From positions 1,933,667 through 1,997,666 of the forward strand of contig NZ_CH724125.1 in assembly GCF_000153345.1 (NCBI RefSeq): DNA of 64,000 nucleotides, read 5' to 3'. The stretch comes from Neptuniibacter caesariensis (GTDB lineage Bacteria > Pseudomonadota > Gammaproteobacteria > Pseudomonadales > Balneatricaceae). The notes below the pieces were generated by a model that saw only the letters and a program-made list of their open reading frames with translations, did no database searches and was not told where the DNA came from. The position numbers and the translations under genes were made by a program. Position 1 is the stretch's first letter; every line of letters starts with the position of its first letter. Positions 40,812 to 50,109 of the stretch are shown piece by piece.

Positions 40812-41735
40812 TTATTTCTCATCTTCGTCATCAAATACACCGAAGGTGAGTTTGCTGAACATTGAGCGATCTGGTTCAGGAGCACCTTGACTCATGCGTA
40901 CAGGTGTCGTGACCGGTGGCTCTTTATTGTCGCTGAACAGATCAAACGTTGCTGCGTCGAACAGGGTTTTTTCGCCTTTGTACACTGGTGTGTACTGGTA
41001 TTCAGGGTAGTTTTGACTTAATACTGACTGAGTATCTGCTGCGAGGTCTTGCTGACCAAGATGTGTGTAAGCCTCAATCATCACAGCCAATGCGTCTGGT
41101 ACCGCCGGTGTTTCCTGCATATTTTCGATAACGTAGCGTCCACGGTTAGCCGCGGCCACGAATGCTTCACGCTGAATATAGTAACGAGCAACGTGTACTT
41201 CATATGCGGCTAGACGGTTCTTTAGATACACCATACGTTTATAAGAGTCAGGAGCGTATTGACTCTCAGGATAGCGATTTACCAATGTAGAAAAACTTTC
41301 AAAGGAATCCAGTGCGGCACCAGGATCTCGCTGAGTTTCATCGATTGGTAGGTATTGTGTAATCCAGGAGATATCCTGCTCAAATGCAGTCAGGCCTTTG
41401 AGATAGTATGCGTAATCAATATTGTCGTGGTTTGGATGTAGTCGAATAAAACGATCAGCCGCTGCACGCGCAGCTTCTGGCTCGTAGTTTTTGAAATATG
41501 CGTAAATCAATTCTAATTGCGTTTGCTCAGAGAAGCGTCCGAATGGATAACGCGCTTCAAGTAATTGCAGCTTTTCGATGGCGAGGTCATAGTTTACCTC
41601 TTCCATCGCTTTCATTGCTTCCTGATACAGCTGTTGCTCAGGTACATCCGGGTACTCTTGAAGATCTTCGAACCATGAACAGGCCGCAGTCATCAAACAA
41701 AATAAAGCAACAATCAGGCTTTTGGTAATACGCAT
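40812..41735 (-). CDS. bamD: Outer membrane assembly lipoprotein BamD
   Basis: 307 residues. A lipoprotein signal ends TAAC with lipid-acceptor Cys19 (CSWF). TPR repeats follow ([39 protein letters not shown]). BamD works with BamA in outer membrane protein insertion. The protein is longer at the C-terminus than E. coli BamD, with a charged tail. It is divergent from rluD, the classical arrangement. Confidence 0.95.
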   Translation of the reverse strand: MRITKSLIVALFCLMTAACSWFEDLQEYPDVPEQQLYQEAMKAMEEVNYDLAIEKLQLLEARYPFGRFSEQTQLELIYAYFKNYEPEAARAAADRFIRLHPNHDNIDYAYYLKGLTAFEQDISWITQYLPIDETQRDPGAALDSFESFSTLVNRYPESQYAPDSYKRMVYLKNRLAAYEVHVARYYIQREAFVAAANRGRYVIENMQETPAVPDALAVMIEAYTHLGQQDLAADTQSVLSQNYPEYQYTPVYKGEKTLFDAATFDLFSDNKEPPVTTPVRMSQGAPEPDRSMFSKLTFGVFDDEDEK

Positions 41736-41882
41736 CTTTTATTAATCCCAGTGTAGTCTCCGGTCCGAACAGTTATACTGGACACAAAGAGGCTAAATGC
41801 AATTCGACGGCCTATTTAACCATAACTGATGGGGCCTGTTAACAGACCCTAGTGTAACATTTTTAAGATCTGACGGGATCCA

Positions 41883-42851
41883 ATGTCTGACCATATTCAA
41901 CTTGAAGCAAAAGTAACTGATGACTTGGTAGGCAAACGCCTGGACCAGGCTGTTGCTCAACTCTTTCCGGACTACTCAAGGTCCCGTTTACAGGGCTGGA
42001 TTAAAGATGGCTCGCTTACCGTAAATGGTGAAGTTAAAAAGCCACGTGAAAAGCTGCTGGGTGGAGAAGCAATCGCAATAGATGCCAACCTGGAGGTTAT
42101 TGAAGATCATAAGCCGCAAAATATACCCCTGGATATTGTTTATGAAGATGAGCATATTTTAGTGATCAATAAGCCGGCTGGATTGGTTGTGCATCCGGCG
42201 GTTGGGCATCGTGATGGAACGTTGCTAAATGCCTTGCTGTATCACTGCCCTGACATTGCGCAGGTGCCGCGAGCGGGGATTGTTCATCGTCTGGACATGG
42301 ACACCACTGGGTTGATGGTCGTGGCAAAAACCATTGCTGCACAAACTGAGCTGGTTGAACAGCTTCAGGAGCGCTCGATGGGGCGTGAATATGAAGCGGT
42401 GGTCAATGGCGTGATGACCGGTGGTGGTGTCGTTGATGAACCTATGGGCAGGCATTCTAAAAATCGCCAGAAGATGGCCGTCGTGGGTGTAGGTAAAGAA
42501 GCGGTGACTCACTACCGCGTACTGAAAAAGTTACGCTCTCACACGCATATTCGTCTGAAGCTGGAAACCGGGCGTACCCATCAAATCCGTGTGCATATGT
42601 CACATATCAACTATCCGCTGGTGGGTGATCAGATGTACGGCGGTCGTTTCCGACTGCCGAAAGGTTGTAGTGATGAAATGATGGACGCCCTACGTGATTT
42701 TAAACGCCAGGCACTCCACGCTAAAAAGCTTGAACTCTGGCACCCGCATTCCGGTGAACTTGTTTCCTGGGAGGTTGATCTTCCGGAAGATATACAGAAC
42801 CTGTTAGCCGTGCTTGAGAAAGATGCTCAAGAACATGGTTCAGAGGAATAA
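41883..42851 (+). CDS. rluD: Ribosomal large subunit pseudouridine synthase D
   Basis: 322 residues. An N-terminal S4 domain (about 17-75) precedes the RluA-type catalytic domain, with nucleophile Asp138 in HRLDMDTTGL. It makes pseudouridines 1911, 1915 and 1917 in helix 69 of 23S rRNA in E. coli. Three bases separate it from pgeF. Order bamD/rluD-pgeF is conserved. Confidence 0.96.
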   Translation: MSDHIQLEAKVTDDLVGKRLDQAVAQLFPDYSRSRLQGWIKDGSLTVNGEVKKPREKLLGGEAIAIDANLEVIEDHKPQNIPLDIVYEDEHILVINKPAGLVVHPAVGHRDGTLLNALLYHCPDIAQVPRAGIVHRLDMDTTGLMVVAKTIAAQTELVEQLQERSMGREYEAVVNGVMTGGGVVDEPMGRHSKNRQKMAVVGVGKEAVTHYRVLKKLRSHTHIRLKLETGRTHQIRVHMSHINYPLVGDQMYGGRFRLPKGCSDEMMDALRDFKRQALHAKKLELWHPHSGELVSWEVDLPEDIQNLLAVLEKDAQEHGSEE

Positions 42852-42854
42852 GGG

Positions 42855-43610
42855 ATGAAGTATATTTCCGCAAATTGGCCTGCACCTAAGCATATAAAAG
42901 CTGTTACGACTACGCGTGTTGGGGGAGTTAGTGATGGTGTATTTGCGGGACTGAATCTTGGAGATCATGTTGGGGATGACTCAGAAAAAGTTAAGTGCAA
43001 CCGTAAGTTGTTGATCGATGATCTGGGCTTGCAGGTAGAACCTCAATGGCTCTCTCAGGTGCACGGTACCGATGTTATTGAAGCGTCAAAAGCAGGCAAT
43101 GTTGTTGAGGCGGATGCTTGTTGGACATCTGAGTCAGGACTTGCCTGCGTTGTGATGACCGCAGATTGTTTGCCCGTATTCTTCACTGATTCTCTGGGCG
43201 AGAATGTGGCGGTTGCTCATGCTGGGTGGCGTGGATTAGTCGATGGCGTTCTGGAAAATACGTTACGGTGCTTTGCCAAACCCGAAGAGGTACATGTCTG
43301 GATGGGACCAGCAATAGGCCCAGACGCTTTTGAGGTTGGAGCTGAGGTTAAGGCCCAGTTTGAGGCGAATCAGGCTGAAGCTGCATCTGCTTTTGAACCA
43401 GTATTTGGCAAAGATGGGAAATACCTTGCAAATATCTATCGCTTGGCTGAACTCAGGCTTAAAAAAGCGGGTGTTAAATCGATCAGCAGCTGTGACTTAT
43501 GTACCTTCGGTGATAGTGATACCTTTTACTCTTATCGGCGTGATGGGCAGACGGGGCGTTTAGCCAGCCTCATCTGGATTGATGCTAACGCTAAGGTAGC
43601 GAACGTATAG
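42855..43610 (+). CDS. pgeF: Purine nucleoside phosphorylase/peptidoglycan editing factor
   Basis: 251 residues of the YfiH/DUF152 family. Metal-binding residues lie in SQVHGTDV, MTADCLPV and HAGWRGLVDG. Members have been described as purine nucleoside phosphorylases and laccase-like enzymes, and E. coli YfiH as an editing factor for cell wall precursors. It follows rluD in the usual way. Its TAG overlaps the next GTG by one base. clpB, the usual next neighbour, is displaced by 3.8 kb. Confidence 0.92.
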   Translation: MKYISANWPAPKHIKAVTTTRVGGVSDGVFAGLNLGDHVGDDSEKVKCNRKLLIDDLGLQVEPQWLSQVHGTDVIEASKAGNVVEADACWTSESGLACVVMTADCLPVFFTDSLGENVAVAHAGWRGLVDGVLENTLRCFAKPEEVHVWMGPAIGPDAFEVGAEVKAQFEANQAEAASAFEPVFGKDGKYLANIYRLAELRLKKAGVKSISSCDLCTFGDSDTFYSYRRDGQTGRLASLIWIDANAKVANV

Positions 43611-44239
43611 TGATAAACATAGATAAACGTCCTGAGCTTTTTGTCGATCTTTTAAAGATTGAACCATCAATATTGATCGATCTTAAATATTATTCTGGTG
43701 ATAACTTCATCGGCTCTCGCGTTGAGGGCTATGAGGAAGAGCTTTGCTATATTACAAAGCCAGCAGCACAGGCTCTTCAGCGTGTCCAGCATGAATTGAA
43801 CAGCTTTGGCCTTGGTTTAAAGATTTTTGATGCATACCGCCCGCAAAAGTCGGTTGATCACTTTATCCGTTGGTGTGGTGAAGAGGGAACCGTCTCTACT
43901 CAGCAGCGCTTTTTTCCTGATCTATCCCGGCCCGATCTTTTTGAAAAAGGCTATTTGATTCGTCATTCAAGCCACACCCGTGGTAGTACTGTCGATCTGA
44001 CGATTGTGGATATTGATTCGGGTATTGAACTGGATATGGGGACTGAATTTGATTTCTTCGGTCCGGAATCCTGGTTTGACTCGCAAGTGATACCAGCTCA
44101 GGCCAGGGCCAATCGCATGCTGCTTCAGACAGTGATGACTCAGCATGGGTTTGTGCCCTTTCACCAGGAGTGGTGGCATTTTACTCTTCAAGATGAGCCT
44201 TATACTGATCAGTACTTTAATTTTCCCATTAGTATGTAG
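43610..44239 (+). CDS. VanX/DdpX-type D-alanyl-D-alanine dipeptidase
   Basis: 209 residues from a GTG that overlaps the pgeF stop. The zinc site is complete: His122 and Asp129 in SSHTRGSTVD, and His190 with Glu187 in EWWH. Arg77 in DAYRPQ matches the VanX transition-state Arg. There is no signal peptide, so it is probably cytoplasmic. It should cleave D-Ala-D-Ala for recycling or starvation use. No vanH or vanA-like ligase is nearby, so vancomycin resistance is not implied. Confidence 0.9.
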   Translation: MINIDKRPELFVDLLKIEPSILIDLKYYSGDNFIGSRVEGYEEELCYITKPAAQALQRVQHELNSFGLGLKIFDAYRPQKSVDHFIRWCGEEGTVSTQQRFFPDLSRPDLFEKGYLIRHSSHTRGSTVDLTIVDIDSGIELDMGTEFDFFGPESWFDSQVIPAQARANRMLLQTVMTQHGFVPFHQEWWHFTLQDEPYTDQYFNFPISM

Positions 44240-44452
44240 TCATAGGTAAATGTAGGTTACTGAAGCGCTTTGTCGATAAATCAAGAAACCGGACTAGGAG
44301 ATACTGCACTTGCAAGTTTGGCTATTTCGGCAAAAAATTAGAGGACTATAGTTTTTAACGTGATTTTTCATAGATCGCGTGATCACAGTAATCGAAATAC
44401 TATTTGACGCTTGAGTCTGACGCCCTTCATGAAAAGGGCTTCGAGGGATGAA

Positions 44453-45406
44453 ATGACTGATTACAAAGTGCTTTTTACAGGATCGGTAAGCTCAGGTAAG
44501 ACTACTGCTGTAAGGTCGTTAAGTAGTATAGAGACTATAGATACTGACGCGAGTGCAAGTGACTCAGTCATTCGGCGTAAAGAAAAAACTACAATCGCCA
44601 TGGACTATGGCGTTTTGGAGTTAAGCGAAAATGCAAAGCTCCATCTTTATGGAACACCCGGGCAGGAACGCTTCAAGTTCATGTGGCAGCTCATGATGAG
44701 CGATCTTGTTCATGATGCTGAAGCACTTATTCTCCTCGTTGATAACACCCGTAAAGATCCCTTCAAAGATATCCGCTTCTACGTAGAAGAGTTCCGTGAT
44801 TTTATTATCCGAAGGCGTTTGATTATTGCCGTTACTCATTCTGATATAGAGCCAGAGCCTGACCATGACTTTTATATGCAGGAATTAAAGAGAATGGGGT
44901 TATTTACCTCAGTAATCTTTATCGATGCTCGAGACCCAACTTCCGTTTTAAAGGTCGTTAAAGAGCTGGTAGGTGACTACGAAAGCGACATTGATTGGCA
45001 AAGTTTGGAAACTAAGCTTGAACCAAACAGCACTATGCCAGATGCTTCTTCAGATGCAGTAGAGCAACCAGAGAACAGAGTTTCTATGATTGAAGCCGCG
45101 CTACATACCCGAGGGGTGACTGGTGCTATTCATCTGGATGCCAAGCGAAAAATTATAGATTCTAAGGTCCCGGATAAGGATAGTCAGGAAGTGCTTAAAT
45201 CAATGGTAAACCTTGTGGCCGCTCTGGAGAATAAAGCCGCGTTTATGGGAAAAATTGATGATCTTATGCTTTGTGGACCTGATGAGGAAACGTTGTCAGT
45301 ATTCGTTGATGATGAGCAGGCCCTGGGGATTAGTTCGGACAGGCAACTGAGCTTAAACGTGGTAAAACAGCAGGCATCTGATTTATTGCAGTGGAGTCGT
45401 AAATGA
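44453..45406 (+). CDS. Ras-like GTPase fused to a roadblock/LC7-like domain, copy 1
   Basis: 317 residues from the ATG at 44453 (GAGGG at 44443-44447); a TTG at 44411 is rejected. Residues 1-180 form a small GTPase: P-loop GSVSSGKT (10-17), switch I TTIAMDYG (46-53), G3 GTPGQERF (67-74, no DxxG Asp), G4 THSD (128-131, His for Lys), G5 IDAR (157-160). This matches the SRPRB/MglA-like class (COG2229 style). After a polar linker (about 183-210), residues 211-310 (GVTGAIHLDAKRKI, LVAALENKAAFMGKI) resemble a roadblock/LC7 regulator. The stop overlaps the next gene by ATGA. Confidence 0.75.
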   Translation: MTDYKVLFTGSVSSGKTTAVRSLSSIETIDTDASASDSVIRRKEKTTIAMDYGVLELSENAKLHLYGTPGQERFKFMWQLMMSDLVHDAEALILLVDNTRKDPFKDIRFYVEEFRDFIIRRRLIIAVTHSDIEPEPDHDFYMQELKRMGLFTSVIFIDARDPTSVLKVVKELVGDYESDIDWQSLETKLEPNSTMPDASSDAVEQPENRVSMIEAALHTRGVTGAIHLDAKRKIIDSKVPDKDSQEVLKSMVNLVAALENKAAFMGKIDDLMLCGPDEETLSVFVDDEQALGISSDRQLSLNVVKQQASDLLQWSRK

Positions 45407-45756
45407 ACGAACTGCTGAGCCGTGTCGATAAGCCAGGGGTAATAGAGTGCAGCTGTTTATTGAAGGGGAAAGAGATCCTCGTTACGTCTTTTACTAAAGA
45501 TTATAAAAGCTACGAAACGGTTGGAAAGCAGGCATTTTTATATGTTTTTCAAAGCGCAGTTAAAAACCATAGCCGCCACAATGAGGCTCATCTGCATATA
45601 GGTGATATGAGATTGAGTGGGTTCAAATTAAAGCCGGGTTTGGTGCTTGTTTGTTTATCGAAAAAAGATGCGAATATTATGAAGGTTCGCCATAACATGC
45701 ATGAGTTTTATCGTATGTTCCTGCAAAGTAGAGTTAAAAAATCGCTAACTACCTGA
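45403..45756 (+). CDS. Short roadblock-like partner protein, copy 1
   Basis: 117 residues, start overlapping the GTPase stop (ATGA). The body alternates strands and helices: GVIECSCLLKGKEILVTSF, a helix (VGKQAFLYVFQSAV), then strands (EAHLHIGDMRLSGF, LVLVCLSK) and a final helix. This is the layout of a roadblock/LC7 fold lacking the first helix; the assignment is by eye. It may bind the upstream GTPase as a cofactor or GAP-like subunit. It is a paralogue of the gene at 46912. Confidence 0.6.
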   Translation: MNELLSRVDKPGVIECSCLLKGKEILVTSFTKDYKSYETVGKQAFLYVFQSAVKNHSRHNEAHLHIGDMRLSGFKLKPGLVLVCLSKKDANIMKVRHNMHEFYRMFLQSRVKKSLTT

Positions 45757-45971
45757 AATTAGACCTTTTCTGAATATCTGCCATTCTTAATATATGAGAT
45801 AACTCTAATGGCTTAGAGGGATATCAATACAAGCTAGAAAATAACAGTTCCAGAGTTGCATTCCATTAATACTGGTCTAGAAATTTAAATAAGCCAGCTG
45901 TTTTAGGTTCTGTTAAGGCATAAGCTGCTAAATTTAAGCGTACAACCATTTTCGAACTAAGGAAGGCGTTA

Positions 45972-46928
45972 ATGAAGGACTATAAGATCCTTTTTACCGG
46001 TTCAGTTTGTTCAGGTAAATCCACCGCAATACGCTCACTAAGCGATATTGATACGCTGGATACTGATGCACGTGCCAGTGACGTTACCGTTCGACGTAAG
46101 AAAAATACAACCATCGCGATGGATTATGGTGTTCTTGATCTAAGCCATAATGCGCGAGTCCATCTCTACGGAACTCCAGGGCAAGAACGTTTTCAGTTTA
46201 TGTGGGAGATGCTAGCCAAAGAGTTCGCCCACGATGCGATTGGCATGGTGATGCTGGTCGATAATACGCGCAAGGATCCCTTTAGAGATATCAGGTTTTA
46301 TGCAGAAGCATTTGGTGACTACATTAAAAAACGTCGCCTTATCATTGCTGTCACTCACGCGGACGTAGAGCCCAATCCATCTATCGATGAATACTATAAA
46401 TTTGCTAAAGAATTGGGCTTTTTTACCTCGGTTATGTTTGTCGATGCTCGTGACCCACGAGCAGTTTTAGGGATTGTTGAAGAGCTGATATCCGCAGTAG
46501 AACAAAGCGTGGAGTGGGATAAGGTTTGTGACCGAATTCTTGATAGTAATGGCTTTACTCTGGATTTCTATAAACCTATATACGAAGAAAGCCTACTAGA
46601 TGCTGCGATGAACAAACGCGGGATTAGTGGGGCTATGCATCTTGGGTCAGATCAGGAAGAGCTCTGTTCTAATATCAATGAGCCTGACAATAAAGCGATT
46701 CTGACCAGTATTAGCAAACTTGCTTCAGCCATTTCTGAGAAAGCCGATTTCATGGGAAAAGTAAGTAATGTTGTGGTTGCTGGGCCTGAGGTAACTACGT
46801 TATCAATGTTTTCGGATCAGGACCAGGCGCTGTGTTTATGCTCTGATCATGAGATGTCTCTTCCTGTTTTAAAACAGCAAGCCAGCGATCTGCTGCAATG
46901 GAGTCAAGAAAATGAGCATCTGGCCTGA
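45972..46928 (+). CDS. Ras-like GTPase fused to a roadblock/LC7-like domain, copy 2
   Basis: 318 residues with AAGGAAGG ahead of the ATG. It is a close paralogue of the copy at 44453: P-loop GSVCSGKS (10-17), TTIAMDYGVLDLS, GTPGQERFQFMW, DNTRKDPFRDIRFYAE, AVTHAD and FVDARDP are all kept. The linker (about 183-205) differs most. The C-terminal region (GISGAMHLGSDQEEL, SAISEKADFMGKVSNV, QQASDLLQWS) again looks like roadblock/LC7. The 215-base gap after the first module and this gene's own ribosome binding site suggest it could be transcribed separately. Confidence 0.75.
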   Translation: MKDYKILFTGSVCSGKSTAIRSLSDIDTLDTDARASDVTVRRKKNTTIAMDYGVLDLSHNARVHLYGTPGQERFQFMWEMLAKEFAHDAIGMVMLVDNTRKDPFRDIRFYAEAFGDYIKKRRLIIAVTHADVEPNPSIDEYYKFAKELGFFTSVMFVDARDPRAVLGIVEELISAVEQSVEWDKVCDRILDSNGFTLDFYKPIYEESLLDAAMNKRGISGAMHLGSDQEELCSNINEPDNKAILTSISKLASAISEKADFMGKVSNVVVAGPEVTTLSMFSDQDQALCLCSDHEMSLPVLKQQASDLLQWSQENEHLA

Positions 46929-47241
46929 GTTGCAAGGTAAAGGATTGGTTCAACACGGATGCCTTCTTCAGCAAGGCGAGGTTAAACAATCCTCTTTCCC
47001 AGTAGAGATGAAGAAGCATTTAGCCGTTGCTAAGCAGTCATTGTTGTACATTTTCAAAAATGTTGCGAAGAATGCCAAAGGCTATGATGAAGCGCATATG
47101 GAGGTGGGTCATTTTCACTTTAGTGGTTATCTTTTAAAGAAGGATGTAATTCTGGTTTGCTTCTGTCGATCTGATTCGAACCAGCAACACCTGCGTAAAT
47201 ATATTGAAGATAACCGAGAGCATATTTTAGCTCTTCTATAA
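46912..47241 (+). CDS. Short roadblock-like partner protein, copy 2
   Basis: 109 residues; starts 17 bases inside the preceding GTPase gene. Its pattern matches the copy at 45403: GCLLQQGEVKQSSFPVE, AKQSLLYIFKNVAKNAKGYD, EAHMEVGHFHFSGYLLKK, VILVCFCRSDSNQQHLRKYI. The function is unknown. Overlap with the GTPase gene and duplication of both genes together argue that the pair works as one unit. Confidence 0.6.
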   Translation: MSIWPELQGKGLVQHGCLLQQGEVKQSSFPVEMKKHLAVAKQSLLYIFKNVAKNAKGYDEAHMEVGHFHFSGYLLKKDVILVCFCRSDSNQQHLRKYIEDNREHILALL

Positions 47242-47293
47242 CCCGCCTTAGGTTCTTGAATATCAGTATTGTCTAATTTTTGTCCAGTTATGC

Positions 47294-47322
47294 CTTGAAT
47301 CAGGCTGCCGTTACCCCCATAC
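47294..47322 (+). promoter_or_regulatory. Heat-shock (sigma-32) promoter for clpB
   Basis: CTTGAAT (47294-47300), 14-base spacer, CCCCATAC (47315-47322); the sigma-32 consensus is CTTGAAA and CCCCATNT with an 11-16 base spacer. It stands about 90 bases before clpB, the expected place. Confidence 0.8.
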
Positions 47323-47411
47323 CTCAGTTATATCGTAATCAATGCGACACCGCTGACCGTCCCAAGTGACTCTTTCCAGCGGTTGGAGAATACGCAATTT
47401 GCGGAGGTAAT

Positions 47412-49991
47412 ATGCGCCCAGATAAGTTTACTGCAAAACTACAGGAAGCCCTTGCGGATGCTCAATCGCTCGCTGTGGGCTTAGATCATAACTACATTGA
47501 ACCTGTTCATCTATTGAGTGCACTGCTGGATCAACAGTCAGGAAGCAGTGCGCAACTGCTTGTACAGGCAGGAGCTGATTTAAACCGTCTGAAACAGGCA
47601 ATCCAAGCAGAATTAAATGGCATGGCCAGGGTCAGCAATCCCGATGGCGAACTGCGCTTTTCGCAAGACTGCGCCCGTGTTTTCAACAAAACTGACAAGA
47701 TCGCGCAGCAGAAAGGTGACCAGTTTATCGCCAGTGAACTGCTGCTAATAGCCTTAGTCGAAGATAAATCGTCCGCGGGTAAGTTATTAAGAGATGCTGG
47801 CGTTACCTTACAGCGTTTGGAACAAGTTATTGATCGGGTTCGTGGAGGTGAGTCTGTGCAGGATGCTAATGCTGAAGAGAACCGTCAGGCTTTAGATAAG
47901 TACTGTATTGATCTGACTGAACGAGCAGAGTCAGGGAAGTTAGACCCTGTTATCGGTCGAGATGATGAGATTCGCAGAACCATTCAGGTTCTTCAGCGCA
48001 GGACCAAGAACAATCCGGTGTTGATAGGTGAGCCGGGGGTTGGTAAGACGGCGATTGTCGAAGGGCTAGCGCAGCGAATCGTCAACGGTGAAGTGCCTGA
48101 AGGCCTGAAGAATAAGTTGGTGCTTTCATTGGACATGGGGGCTCTGATCGCGGGGGCGAAGTTCCGCGGTGAATTCGAAGAACGCCTTAAAGCGGTGCTC
48201 AATGAACTCTCTAAACAGGAAGGACAGATCATACTGTTTATTGATGAGCTGCATACCATGGTTGGCGCAGGTAAAGGCGAAGGGGCTATGGATGCAGGCA
48301 ACATGCTAAAGCCTGCGCTTGCGCGGGGTGAGCTGCATTGTGTTGGTGCCACGACGCTTGATGAGTATCGCCAATATGTGGAGAAGGATGCCGCCTTAGA
48401 GCGCCGTTTCCAGAAGGTTCAGGTGGATGAACCCGATGAAGAGTCGACCATCGCCATACTGCGTGGGCTGAAGGAGCGTTATGAGATTCATCACAGTGTT
48501 GATATCACCGACTCAGCGATTATAGCCGCTGCCAAGTTGTCTCAACGTTACATCACTGATCGACAACTGCCTGATAAGGCAATCGACCTGATTGATGAAG
48601 CTGCCTCCCGGATACGTATGGAGATGGATTCCAAGCCAGAAGATATGGACCGCCTGGAGCGCCGTCTCATTCAACTGAAAATGGAAAGAGAGGCGCTGAA
48701 AAAGGAAAAAGATGCGGCTGCAAAACAGAGGCTTGCTGAACTTGAAAGTACCATTCAAAGCATCGAGAAAGAGTTTTCCGATCTGGATGAAGTCTGGAAA
48801 GCAGAAAAAGTTGCTCTGCAAGGGTCGCAGCAGATTAAGGAAGAACTGGATCTTGCGCGAATAGAGCTGGAAAAGTTCACTCGCGCGGGCGACCTGCAGA
48901 AGATGTCTGAACTTCAGTACGGGAAAATTCCTGAGTTGGAAAAGAAACTCGCAGCGGCGGCTGAAGCAGAAGAGTCGGGGCAGCAGGAGATGAAACTGCT
49001 CCGTAATAAAGTAACGGAGGAAGAGGTCGCTGAAGTTGTTTCTCGCTGGACGGGCATCCCGGTAAGCAAAATGCTGGAGGGCGAGAGAGATAAACTCCTG
49101 CGAATGGAATCTACCCTGCATAATCGGGTTGTGGGTCAGGAAGAGGCAGTGACGGCTGTATCCAATGCTGTTCGCCGTTCGCGAGCGGGATTGGCTGATC
49201 CTAATCGGCCTAATGGTTCGTTTCTGTTTTTAGGCCCTACCGGGGTGGGTAAAACAGAACTTTGTAAAGCATTGGCAAGTTTTCTGTTTGATACAGAAGA
49301 GGCGATGGTGCGGATCGATATGTCTGAATTTATGGAGAAGCACTCTGTTGCTCGATTGATCGGCGCGCCTCCAGGCTATGTGGGTTATGAAGAGGGTGGT
49401 TATCTGACCGAAGCTGTACGGAGAAAGCCGTATTCTGTACTGTTGCTTGATGAAGTAGAGAAAGCTCACCCGGATGTATTCAATATTTTACTCCAGGTTC
49501 TCGAAGATGGCCGTTTAACTGATGGTCAGGGGCGTACGGTCGATTTCCGAAATACGATTGTTGTGATGACGTCGAATCTGGGTTCAGATTTGATCCAGAA
49601 TTTCAGTGATGATGACGATTATCAGTTAATGCATAACGCGGTAATGGAAGCGGTAGGTGTGCACTTCCGCCCTGAAGTTATCAACCGTATCGATGAGGTG
49701 GTGGTTTTCCACAGTCTGCAGAAAAGTCAGGTGGCCGGTATTGCCAAAATTCAGCTACAGCGCCTGCAAAGCCGTTTAGCTGAACGAGAGTTGAGCCTAA
49801 CATTGACAAGCACTGCGATGGACAAGCTAGTCGACGTCGGTTTTGAACCAATCTATGGTGCGCGTCCATTGAAACGAGCGATACAACAATGGATTGAAAA
49901 CCCGCTGGCTCAGGAAATTCTCGCAGGGAAGTATGCAGCTGGAACCGAGATTGCTGTTGATGTGGAGCAGGGAGAATTTGTCTTCCGTTAA
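47412..49991 (+). CDS. clpB: ATP-dependent disaggregase ClpB
   Basis: 859 residues. Order: N domain (1-145), AAA+ module 1 with Walker [10 protein letters not shown], middle coiled coil (about 400-520, rich in Glu/Lys), AAA+ module 2 with Walker [11 protein letters not shown]. No ClpP-binding loop is evident. ClpB rescues aggregated proteins together with DnaK. GCGGAGG precedes the ATG. A sigma-32 promoter lies upstream. Confidence 0.98.
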   Translation: MRPDKFTAKLQEALADAQSLAVGLDHNYIEPVHLLSALLDQQSGSSAQLLVQAGADLNRLKQAIQAELNGMARVSNPDGELRFSQDCARVFNKTDKIAQQKGDQFIASELLLIALVEDKSSAGKLLRDAGVTLQRLEQVIDRVRGGESVQDANAEENRQALDKYCIDLTERAESGKLDPVIGRDDEIRRTIQVLQRRTKNNPVLIGEPGVGKTAIVEGLAQRIVNGEVPEGLKNKLVLSLDMGALIAGAKFRGEFEERLKAVLNELSKQEGQIILFIDELHTMVGAGKGEGAMDAGNMLKPALARGELHCVGATTLDEYRQYVEKDAALERRFQKVQVDEPDEESTIAILRGLKERYEIHHSVDITDSAIIAAAKLSQRYITDRQLPDKAIDLIDEAASRIRMEMDSKPEDMDRLERRLIQLKMEREALKKEKDAAAKQRLAELESTIQSIEKEFSDLDEVWKAEKVALQGSQQIKEELDLARIELEKFTRAGDLQKMSELQYGKIPELEKKLAAAAEAEESGQQEMKLLRNKVTEEEVAEVVSRWTGIPVSKMLEGERDKLLRMESTLHNRVVGQEEAVTAVSNAVRRSRAGLADPNRPNGSFLFLGPTGVGKTELCKALASFLFDTEEAMVRIDMSEFMEKHSVARLIGAPPGYVGYEEGGYLTEAVRRKPYSVLLLDEVEKAHPDVFNILLQVLEDGRLTDGQGRTVDFRNTIVVMTSNLGSDLIQNFSDDDDYQLMHNAVMEAVGVHFRPEVINRIDEVVVFHSLQKSQVAGIAKIQLQRLQSRLAERELSLTLTSTAMDKLVDVGFEPIYGARPLKRAIQQWIENPLAQEILAGKYAAGTEIAVDVEQGEFVFR

Positions 49992-50010
49992 AAGAATTTT
50001 TCATTTATTC

Positions 50011-50044
50011 AAAGCCAGCTTTCCATAGCTGGCTTTTCTTTTTT
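50011..50044 (+). terminator. Terminator after clpB
   Basis: A 10-bp stem (50011-50020 with 50027-50036), loop TTCCAT, T-rich run. Confidence 0.88.
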
Positions 50045-50109
50045 AGGCGTAACAGGAAGTTCACTTCTACACTTTAAAGAGTCGTTCTTTGTAGTTAAAG
50101 GAAACGCTT

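Noticed and set aside
41832-41849. Palindrome GGGCCTGTTAACAGACCC between bamD and rluD
   Set aside because: A near-perfect 18-base palindrome that could be an operator, but no regulator or promoter overlap could be shown.
43610-44239. Vancomycin resistance cassette
   Set aside because: Only a VanX-type dipeptidase is present; there is no vanH, vanA or vanRS. DdpX-like housekeeping roles are more likely.
44421-44436. Small inverted repeat CCCTTCATGAAAAGGG before the first GTPase
   Set aside because: Only five pairs with no matching element before the second module, so probably chance.
44453-46928. Naming the GTPases mglA and the partners mglB
   Set aside because: The similarity is at the level of fold and motif, the fusion is unlike MglA, and G3/G4 differ (GTPGQ and THxD). 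I kept a descriptive call.
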